In this document: piece by piece, positions 1-5,739 of the stretch
Layout of the letters: each line of letters begins with the position of its first letter
Numbering within the stretch: the first letter of the stretch is position 1
Assembly (NCBI GenBank): GCA_003516955.1
Contig: DPBN01000327.1
Span: 1 to 6,066, forward strand
Reading direction: 5' to 3'
DNA length: 6,066 nt
Origin: Armatimonadota bacterium
GTDB lineage: Bacteria; Armatimonadota; Fimbriimonadia; Fimbriimonadales; Fimbriimonadaceae
Notes under the pieces: model-generated
The model's input: only the letters and a program-made list of their open reading frames with translations
Told to the model about the DNA's origin: nothing
The model's database searches: none
Made by a program: the position numbers and the translations under genes

Positions 1-80
1 GGGCCCCCCCGGCATGGGCGGCTTCGGGCCGATGGGCCCGATGGGCGGCCCCATGGGTCCGATGGGTGGAGCGCCGGCCG
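1..80 (+). repeat. Degenerate GATGGGCCC-type short repeats encoding Gly-Pro-Met runs
   Basis: ATGGG occurs five times (14, 32, 41, 53, 62), separated by GGC/CCG-type triplets, all in the reading frame of the first gene. It encodes alternating GPM and GGPM units. It is a coding low-complexity tract, cut at the left by the window edge, so its full length is unknown. The in-frame ATG codons make any start chosen inside it arbitrary. Confidence 0.7.
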
Positions 81-436
81 GCGGAGGAGCGGGATTCGGC
101 AACCAAGCCACCACCCGCGTCGTGAACACCCGCTGGGTGTACAAGCGCGACGGCACCCGCTTGGGCTTCATCATCGACAAGTTCAACCGCATCGTGGAGA
201 TCGAAGCGATCGGCCTCTCCAACCCGGCCGTCCGCACCAAGCGCGGCGTGACCTTCGGAGCGACGTTCGCCGACATCATCAAGAAGTACGGCGCGCCGGA
301 CGCGTACGAGATCGGTGGCAACACGCTCGTGATGCGGTACCTGGTCAAGCACAAGGTGGCGTTCCGCCTCAACCGGCTGGGTGTGGACAAGCCGCACCAG
401 GTGACCGGCATCGTGGTCGCCGCCGGCAAGTCGTAA
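2..436 (+). CDS. Gly/Pro/Met-rich protein with conserved C-terminal domain, 5' end missing
   Basis: I do not recognise a named family. The frame is open to the left edge (it reads G-P-P-G before the Met at 14), so the real start is probably upstream and the N-terminus, perhaps with a signal peptide, is lost. Numbering from Met14, residues 1-29 are low-complexity Gly/Pro/Met/Ala and look like a flexible linker. Residues 35-140 form a compact, cysteine-free basic domain: a WVYKRDGTRLGFIID beta-hairpin-like stretch, a T-x-R-G-V-T-F-G segment, then KKYGAPD at 90-96 and two more strand-like segments ending in VTGIVVAAG. A helix followed by YGxPD and strands recalls small BamE/BLIP-like folds; this is resemblance only. 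The stop lies 7 bases before dnaG, so the two are probably co-transcribed. The gene is real by codon structure; its function is unknown. Confidence 0.8.
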   Translation, partial: GPPGMGGFGPMGPMGGPMGPMGGAPAGGGAGFGNQATTRVVNTRWVYKRDGTRLGFIIDKFNRIVEIEAIGLSNPAVRTKRGVTFGATFADIIKKYGAPDAYEIGGNTLVMRYLVKHKVAFRLNRLGVDKPHQVTGIVVAAGKS

Positions 437-446
437 GGAAGCCTTG
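434..446 (+). promoter_or_regulatory. Ribosome binding site and TTG start of dnaG
   Basis: TAAGGA at 434-439 combines the stop codon of the upstream gene with a Shine-Dalgarno-like AAGGA, five bases before the TTG at 444. This decides the dnaG start: no ATG is available near the expected N-terminus, and the encoded SDEVNEIRSRIDL matches where primases normally begin. The layout implies translational coupling to the upstream gene. Confidence 0.75.
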
Positions 447-2198
447 TCCGACGAAGTCAACGAGATTCGATCGCGCATCGATCTCGCCGCGCTCGTCGGC
501 CAGCGGGTGGCCCTGAAAAGGGTCGGCAAAAACTGGAAGGGTCTCTGTCCGTTCCACGACGACAGAAACCCTTCCTTCTATGTCAGCCCCTCCATCGGAC
601 GCTACCGGTGCTTCGCCTGCGGGGCGTCCGGGGACGCGTTCAACTGGGTCATGCAGACCCAGAACGTGGATTTCTCCGAGGCGGTGGAGATCCTCGCCGG
701 CATCGCGGGCGTGCAGCTCCAGCGCAAAAAGCGGCCGGAGGATCGCACCGAGCGCCAGAGGCAGGCGATGGCGATGGGCGCGGCGCTGGCCTTCTTCCGC
801 GAGGAGCTCCGGCGCTCGGCCTCCGCCAAGGCGTACTGCGAGCGGCGCGGGCTGGACGAGGAGACGCTCTCCCAATGGGAGATCGGCTACGCGCCGGACG
901 TGGGCGCCGCCCTCGCCGTCCGGCTCCAGCGCGAGGGATTCCCGCTGGCCGAGTGCGCCGAGCTGTTCCTCGTGGACCGGGACGCGTCCGGAGGCTACTT
1001 CGACAAGTTCCGGGGCCGGCTCATGTTCCCGATCCGCAACGAACGGGGCGAGCTCGTGGCCTTTGGGGGGCGCCTGCTGGGCGACGGCCACCCCAAGTAC
1101 ATCAACAGCGGCGACACCCCGCTCTTCCGGAAGAGCCGCGTCCTCTACGGGTTCCACCTCGCCCGAGCGGCGATCCAGGATGCGCGCCGCGCCGTGCTGG
1201 TGGAGGGCTACCTGGACGTGATCGCCTGCCACCGGGCCGGCGTGCGCGAGGCCGTGGCGTCCCTCGGCACGTCGCTCACCGAGGAGCACTGCGGCCTGCT
1301 CCGTCGGTGGTGCGACGAGGTCGTGGTGCTCTACGACGCCGACGAGGCCGGCCAGAAGGCGGCGGACCGCGCCTACGAGGTGCTGCGGACCGCAGGCCTG
1401 AAGGCGAGGTTCGCGCTGATGCCGGCCGGCGAGGACCCCGACACGCTCCTCCGCACCAAAGGGCCTTCCGCCGTGGAGCAGGCGGTCCGTGAGGCCCTCC
1501 CGCCCGTTGAGTACCGCATCCGCAGACTGACGGCGAGGATGGCGCCGAGCGACGAGGCGTTCTGGGAGGAGGCGTTCGGCATCCTCGCCTCGGCGGACAA
1601 CGAGCTGGAGGTCGAGCGGCAGATCGCGTTCCTGGCCGGAATCTACCCGGGCCTCCGCGACCCCTCGGCCGCGCAGCGGGCCATCCGGTCCCAACTTGAC
1701 CGGCTGCGGCGGCCCCAGAGGCGCCGGAGCGACCCCGCGCCCCGGATCGTCGCGCCGACTGCGCCGAAGATGTCCGCCTCGGAGAGGACGGTGTTCCTCG
1801 CCCTTCTGGAGCCGGAGCTGCGCGGCGCCGCGCTGGAGGCCCTCCGCGACGAGGACTTGATGGAGACCCAGGCCGCTGCCGACCTCGCCAAGGCGCTCGC
1901 CGCCTCGTTCCAAGACGGGCCGCCCGAAGGCGCGCCGGCGGCGTGGATGGCCAGGATCGAGCCGGAGGAACAGCGGCAGGCGTTCGCCGATCTGGTTCTG
2001 GAGCACCAGGCCAAGGCGTCCGCGGGCCAGATTCCGGAAACGATCCCGGAGGCCTTCCTTCTCGATGCCCTGCGCAAGCTGAGCGTGGCCCGGCAGAGGC
2101 GGCAGATCCAGCAGCTCAAGGGTCAGGAGCTGGACGACGACCGCCTGCGCGAGCTTGCGGAAAGACTCAAACGCGCGCAGCAACGGAACGACTCCTGA
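444..2198 (+). CDS. dnaG: DNA primase DnaG
   Basis: It makes the RNA primers for replication at the fork, working with the replicative helicase DnaB. The 584-residue length is normal for the family (about 580-600). The N-terminal CHC2 zinc-binding domain is intact, with ligands C35, H38, C56 and C59 in CPFH and RCFACGASGD contexts. The catalytic core has the FPIRNERGELVAFGGRLL block (about 195-212) and the PKYINS motif (217-222). The Toprim domain carries E254 in VEGYLDVI and D298/D300 in YDADEAG, equivalent to the metal-binding acidic residues of E. coli DnaG (E265, D309, D311). A Pro/Arg-rich linker near 410-430 leads to a helical C-terminal region matching the helicase-interaction domain, ending in a charged, coiled-coil-like tail. 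All key residues are present, so it should be active. It starts with TTG and is followed 46 bases later by the sigma gene. Confidence 0.98.
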   Translation: MSDEVNEIRSRIDLAALVGQRVALKRVGKNWKGLCPFHDDRNPSFYVSPSIGRYRCFACGASGDAFNWVMQTQNVDFSEAVEILAGIAGVQLQRKKRPEDRTERQRQAMAMGAALAFFREELRRSASAKAYCERRGLDEETLSQWEIGYAPDVGAALAVRLQREGFPLAECAELFLVDRDASGGYFDKFRGRLMFPIRNERGELVAFGGRLLGDGHPKYINSGDTPLFRKSRVLYGFHLARAAIQDARRAVLVEGYLDVIACHRAGVREAVASLGTSLTEEHCGLLRRWCDEVVVLYDADEAGQKAADRAYEVLRTAGLKARFALMPAGEDPDTLLRTKGPSAVEQAVREALPPVEYRIRRLTARMAPSDEAFWEEAFGILASADNELEVERQIAFLAGIYPGLRDPSAAQRAIRSQLDRLRRPQRRRSDPAPRIVAPTAPKMSASERTVFLALLEPELRGAALEALRDEDLMETQAAADLAKALAASFQDGPPEGAPAAWMARIEPEEQRQAFADLVLEHQAKASAGQIPETIPEAFLLDALRKLSVARQRRQIQQLKGQELDDDRLRELAERLKRAQQRNDS

Positions 2199-2204
2199 AT
2201 CGTC

Positions 2205-2213
2205 TGTTACAAT
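2205..2213 (+). promoter_or_regulatory. Extended -10 promoter of the sigma factor gene
   Basis: TGTTACAAT lies in the 46-base space between the dnaG stop and the sigma ATG. TACAAT (2208-2213) matches the TATAAT consensus at five of six positions, and TG sits at the extended -10 position one base upstream. Spacings of 15-19 bases show no good TTGACA -35, which fits an extended -10 promoter that does not need one. Transcription would start near 2220, giving a leader of about 25 bases that still contains the ribosome binding site. A/T-rich hexamers are rare in this G+C-rich window, which strengthens the case, but it remains a prediction. Confidence 0.6.
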
Positions 2214-2244
2214 ACGTTCGGGAGCGACGGTTCGAAGGCGGATC

Positions 2245-3225
2245 ATGTTGCGGCGCGATCACCAGGAGTTCCTCGAATCGGTCCAGTGGGACGAGGATCC
2301 GGCTTGGCAGGAGGAGCCGGTCGGCTCGGACGCGCCGTTGGGTCCCTACCGGGAGGCCTCCCAGTGGGAGGTTCCGGCCGAGGAGAGCCTCGAGGATGCC
2401 GATCCCGAGGTCGACGACTCCATCCGCCTGTGGCTCCGGCGCATCGGTCGCGTGCCCCTGCTCACCATCGAGCAGGAGGTGGAGCTGTCGCGCATGGCCC
2501 GCCAAGGCTGCGCGGTGTCGAAGAAGGCGCTCATCGAGGCGAACCTCCGGCTCGTGGTGATGGTGGCCAAGAGGTACCGCGGTCGGGGCCTGAGCTTCCA
2601 GGACCTGATCCAAGAGGGCAACCTCGGCCTGTTGCGGGCGGTGGAGAAGTTCGACGACCGCAAGGGATGCCGCTTCAGCACCTACGCGATCTGGTGGATC
2701 AGGCAGGCGATCCTGAAGGCCGTGGGCGACACGGGACGCCCCATTCGGGTGCCGAACCATACCCACGAGATCGCCACGAGGGCGCTCAAAGCCGCGACGT
2801 TCCTCGAGCAGGCGCTGGGACGCGCCCCGACGGACGCGGAGATCGCCGAACGGGTCGGATGCGAGCTCTCCAAGGTCCCGACCCTCCGCAGGGTGCTGAT
2901 GGACCCCGTGTCGCTGGAGGCGAAGATCGGGAACACGGATGCGCAGCGGGAGGACTTCCTGGAGGGCGGGGACTCCGATCCGCTGACGGCCGCCACGCGC
3001 TCGATCGCCCGAGAGCAGCTCGAGGCGGCCATGGCGTGCCTGAGCGACCGGGAGCGCGAGGTCGTGCGCCTGCGCTACGGCATGGACGACGGCGTCTTCC
3101 GAACGCTCGACGAGGTTGCGGCCGGCTTCGGGGTCACCCGCGAGCGGATCCGCCAAATCGAGCAGAACGCGCTGCGGAAAATGCGCGTCCCCCTAGAGTC
3201 CGCAGGCTCGTTGGAGCTAGTCTAG
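2245..3225 (+). CDS. rpoD: RNA polymerase sigma factor, sigma-70 family, RpoD/SigA type
   Basis: It directs RNA polymerase to promoters and is probably the housekeeping sigma. With the ATG at 2245 it is 326 residues, shorter than B. subtilis SigA (about 371). Residues 1-58 are very acidic (19 Asp/Glu) and replace a normal region 1.1. Region 1.2 begins near 59 (IRLWLRRIGRVPLLT). Region 2 has the signature DLIQEGNLGL at 120-129 and region 2.4 TYAIWWIRQAILKAV at 146-160. Region 3 holds a GRAPTDAEIAERVG block. Region 4 ends with the -35-reading helix RERIRQIEQNALRKMR at 299-314; R299, E300 and Q304 match the E. coli -35 contacts. I prefer ATG2245 because AAGG precedes it at 2235-2238 and the TTG at 2155 would add 30 basic, unrelated residues overlapping dnaG and the promoter. 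A group 2 sigma is possible, but the dnaG linkage favours the primary one. Confidence 0.93.
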   Translation: MLRRDHQEFLESVQWDEDPAWQEEPVGSDAPLGPYREASQWEVPAEESLEDADPEVDDSIRLWLRRIGRVPLLTIEQEVELSRMARQGCAVSKKALIEANLRLVVMVAKRYRGRGLSFQDLIQEGNLGLLRAVEKFDDRKGCRFSTYAIWWIRQAILKAVGDTGRPIRVPNHTHEIATRALKAATFLEQALGRAPTDAEIAERVGCELSKVPTLRRVLMDPVSLEAKIGNTDAQREDFLEGGDSDPLTAATRSIAREQLEAAMACLSDREREVVRLRYGMDDGVFRTLDEVAAGFGVTRERIRQIEQNALRKMRVPLESAGSLELV

Positions 3226-3229
3226 CGAT

Positions 3230-4018
3230 ATGCCTGTGCTGGATGCGATCGTGCCCGCCGGAGGCACGCTGAGGGAGGATTTCGCTAAGGTGGTCGGCGT
3301 CGACCGGAAGGCGCTGATCCGGTTCGAGGACAAGCCGCTGATCCAACGCGTCCTGGAGGCGCTGCGAGCCGCGCCCTCCGTGGGGCGGGTCGTGGTGATC
3401 GGCGCGGAGGAGGTCGAGAAGGCCATCCCCGCCGGGCTAGCCGATGCCGTACTGCCGGAGGGAACCAGCGGCCCGGACAACATCGACCGAGCGATCCGGT
3501 GGTACCAGCAGTCGCTGCAAGAGCCGGAGAGGGTGCTGATCGTCACCGCCGATCTGCCCTTCCTGACGCCTCAGAGCATCGAGGACTTCGTCGCCAAGGT
3601 GCCGCCCGAGGCCGACATCGCCGCGCCGCTGATCACGAAGGAGGCCTTCGAGGACATGTTCCCCATGTGCGACGCGCTCTTCGTGAAGCTGAGGGAAGGA
3701 CCGGTCACCTTGGGCTGCGCCTACGTGGTCAAGGCGAGGACGTGCGTGCGGTGCAAGCCGCACATCGAGGAGGCCTTCGCCCGCAGGAAGAGCAAAATCG
3801 GCATGGCCAGCCTCCTGGGGCTGCCGTTCGTCTACAAGTGGCTGGTGGGTTCGCTGAGCGTCGCCGACGTCGAGCGGAAGGTGGCCGAGGTCCTGCACTG
3901 CAAGCCGGTCGCCGTGCGCGATGCCCCGCCGGAGCTGGCCTTCGACGTCGACTACCCCGACGACTACGCGTACGCGCTGGGCGTGTTCGAAGAGAAGCTG
4001 GCCAAGCCCCACCCGTAG
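3230..4018 (+). CDS. MobA-like nucleotidyltransferase (NTP transferase domain), substrate unknown
   Basis: It is a 262-residue Rossmann-like nucleotidyltransferase of the MobA/GlmU-N/CofC superfamily, expected to join an NTP to a phosphorylated sugar, cofactor or similar acceptor. The N-terminus AIVPAGGTL (6-14) corresponds to the usual LAGG loop, with a Lys at 27 before ALIRFEDKPLIQRVLEAL. VTADLPFLT carries D108, the expected metal-binding Asp, and FDVDYPDDYAYAL (238-250) matches the second metal site near the C-terminus. The usual Gly-rich/Arg part of the nucleotide loop is altered, and the middle holds C163, C172 and C175 (LGCAY, CVRC). No membrane segment or signal peptide is visible. The ATG is 4 bases after the sigma stop; the nearest GGAG is 13 bases upstream, which is far, so translation is probably coupled to the sigma gene. 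The superfamily is clear; the substrate cannot be read from the sequence. Confidence 0.85.
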   Translation: MPVLDAIVPAGGTLREDFAKVVGVDRKALIRFEDKPLIQRVLEALRAAPSVGRVVVIGAEEVEKAIPAGLADAVLPEGTSGPDNIDRAIRWYQQSLQEPERVLIVTADLPFLTPQSIEDFVAKVPPEADIAAPLITKEAFEDMFPMCDALFVKLREGPVTLGCAYVVKARTCVRCKPHIEEAFARRKSKIGMASLLGLPFVYKWLVGSLSVADVERKVAEVLHCKPVAVRDAPPELAFDVDYPDDYAYALGVFEEKLAKPHP

Positions 4019-4025
4019 GGAGGCG

Positions 4026-4961
4026 TCAGTTGCGCCGGGCCGCGTCCATGGCCCAGCGGATCATCCTGTCCACCGCCTCGTCGGTGTAGATGGACGGCGG
4101 GTCAACGGCTTGGCGCGCCAGAACGCGGTCGTCTGGGAACGCCCTCAGGCCCTCCCACGCCACCCGGCGCATCTGTTCCCTCTGGCCCTGGTCGCGCAGC
4201 AGCAGCGCGAGCCAGCGGTAGGCGGAGATCAGCGCCTCGGAGGTCTCCTCGCTCATCCCCGTCTGCAGGCGCTTTCCCAGCTCGATCGCGCGCTCCAGGT
4301 GGCGACGCGCCTGTTCCGGCTCGCGGCGCCAAACCAGTAGGGCCTGACCCATCTGCTGGTGCAGCTCGATGCTGTCCGGGTTGGCCCGCAACCCCTCCCG
4401 CAAGAAGGCGATCGCGCGGGCGTAGGCCTCCGGGGTGCGGTCCAGGCTGTACACGTAGGCGCCGGTCGTCCAGGCGGCCGTGAACTCGGGGTCCAGCCAA
4501 GCCATCAGGCGGAACAGCGGCAGGGCCTTGCGGGGGTCGTTGTGCGTGTGGCCCTTCATGTCCTTGTAGGCGCTGACGGCCCTCTCGACGTCGCCGAACA
4601 CGCCCCGGAAGTCCCGCTCCTTGGGAGGAATGACCGTGACCACGTCGGTCTCGCCTTTGGCGATCTCGTCGTGTTCCCCCTCGTGGTGCGGCGTCTCGGC
4701 CTCCCGGCCGGAGGCGATCTCCTCCCGCGTCATGCGCCGCATCTGCACCCCGTTGTGGAGGTACAGGTCGGTGCGCAGCCAGAGCCACGAGGACAGGCTG
4801 GTTCGGAACTGCCCGACGAGGCTGGCCGTGGCCGAGGTCTCGTGGGCGTCGAGCGTCGAGGAGCTTTGCGGAGGGTTGACGACCGGCCGGAGCTCCGGCA
4901 GGCGCCAGCCGACCCCTAGCACGGCACCGAAGATTCCGACGGACAGGAGCCACGTCTTCAT
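4026..4961 (-). CDS. Membrane-anchored TPR protein of an ABC transporter operon
   Basis: The 311-residue protein has a short N-terminal hydrophobic segment (about 4-19) with no cysteine after it, so it is an uncleaved anchor or signal peptide and not a lipoprotein. A conserved-looking motif SWLWLRTDLYLHNG (58-71) follows, then a charged His/Glu-rich loop (HHEGEHDE, 92-99). From about 143 to the end it is helical with TPR-like pairs: KALPLFRLMAWLDPEF, then AIAFLREGLRANPDS, then ARRHLERAIELGKRL, then WLALLLRDQGQREQMRRVAWEGLRAFPDD. TPR arrays bind other proteins, so a role as accessory or scaffold for the neighbouring permease is likely, probably facing outside the cytoplasmic membrane. The ATG is one base after the permease TGA, with AGGCGG at 4968-4973 as a possible ribosome binding site. 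The exact function is unknown. Confidence 0.85.
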   Translation of the reverse strand: MKTWLLSVGIFGAVLGVGWRLPELRPVVNPPQSSSTLDAHETSATASLVGQFRTSLSSWLWLRTDLYLHNGVQMRRMTREEIASGREAETPHHEGEHDEIAKGETDVVTVIPPKERDFRGVFGDVERAVSAYKDMKGHTHNDPRKALPLFRLMAWLDPEFTAAWTTGAYVYSLDRTPEAYARAIAFLREGLRANPDSIELHQQMGQALLVWRREPEQARRHLERAIELGKRLQTGMSEETSEALISAYRWLALLLRDQGQREQMRRVAWEGLRAFPDDRVLARQAVDPPSIYTDEAVDRMIRWAMDAARRN

Positions 4962-4962
4962 C

Positions 4963-5739
4963 TCACACCGCCTGCCTCTGGAACCTCACCCAAGCCAGAA
5001 CCAGCATCGCCGCCGTGTAGACCGCGGCGTAGCCCGCCAGCCAGCCCATCACCCACGCCGGAACCATCGGCCAGCCGAAGTTGGCCACGCGGCCGCCCAG
5101 ATCGAACAGACTGTACTGGGGCAGAACGGCGTTCAGGGCGCGGAACAGCAGGCGCATCGCCTCGCCCGCCGAGTCGTGCGCCATCACCAGGGCCCGCACC
5201 ACCATCGGCGAACCGAAGGCGAGCAGCAGGCTCAGGGTGGCCGCCGCCTGCGGAGTCATCCAGCAGCTCAGGGCCAGCGTGACGCCGCACAGCAGCACCA
5301 GGCCCATCATCTTTGCCAGCACGTACTGCAGCATGAGCGCCTCGAACGGGATGCGGAACGCCGCCAGCACCCCGCCCGTCAGCGCGCACAGCAGCAGGAA
5401 CGCCGCCCACGAAACCAGAACCGCCCCCAGGAGCTTGCCCAGCAGCAGGTCGAAGCGGGAGATCGGCCGAGCGAGCAGCGGATAGAGCGTCCGGCGACCG
5501 ATCTCCTCCGGCATCAGCCGCGCGGTGGAAAGAACCGCCATCAGCGTCGAGAAAAGACCCAGCACCCCGACCGCCAGGTCCTTCGCGAACGCCTCCAGGC
5601 CGGTGATGCCGAACAGCCCGAGCAGCCCCGCGGCCCCCACGATCAGCGCCCCAAGGATGCCAACCACCCAGAGGTCCTTGCGGCGCAGGGCCTCCAGCAC
5701 CACGCCCTTGGCCAAGACCCACCAAGCTCTCGCGTTCAT
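4963..5739 (-). CDS. ABC-2 type transporter permease
   Basis: It is a 258-residue integral membrane protein that would form the channel of an ABC transporter, probably as a homodimer driven by the ATPase encoded just upstream. About six hydrophobic segments are visible (roughly 23-45, 55-73, 103-127, 137-159, 164-186, 226-250). Between the second and third lies the hallmark ABC-2 coupling-helix region: EEIGRRTLYPLLARPISR (78-95) followed by LLLGKLLG (98-105). Length and layout match the single-domain permeases of this superfamily, which export drugs, polysaccharides, lipids or ions such as sodium; the substrate here cannot be told. A good Shine-Dalgarno GGGAGGG (5744-5750) precedes the ATG, which overlaps the ATPase stop as ATGA. 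That overlap supports this start and tight co-expression. Confidence 0.93.
   Translation of the reverse strand: MNARAWWVLAKGVVLEALRRKDLWVVGILGALIVGAAGLLGLFGITGLEAFAKDLAVGVLGLFSTLMAVLSTARLMPEEIGRRTLYPLLARPISRFDLLLGKLLGAVLVSWAAFLLLCALTGGVLAAFRIPFEALMLQYVLAKMMGLVLLCGVTLALSCWMTPQAAATLSLLLAFGSPMVVRALVMAHDSAGEAMRLLFRALNAVLPQYSLFDLGGRVANFGWPMVPAWVMGWLAGYAAVYTAAMLVLAWVRFQRQAV

Noticed and set aside
2155..2244. TTG at 2155 as start of the sigma factor
   Set aside because: It would overlap dnaG by 44 bases, add 30 basic residues unlike sigma N-termini, and place the extended -10 element inside the coding region. The ATG at 2245 has its own ribosome binding site.
369..2246. 625-codon open frame on the minus strand across dnaG
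   Set aside because: It is an antisense shadow: codon bias in G+C-rich genes keeps opposite frames open. The product is Arg/Gly/Pro-rich without domains, while dnaG on the plus strand has every expected motif.
2167..3156. 329-codon minus-strand open frame opposite the sigma gene
   Set aside because: No recognisable domain, and the opposite strand encodes a complete sigma-70 factor.
3990..4040. Bidirectional terminator between the convergent operons
   Set aside because: No stable hairpin followed by a T-run could be found on either strand; the gap is only 7 bases.
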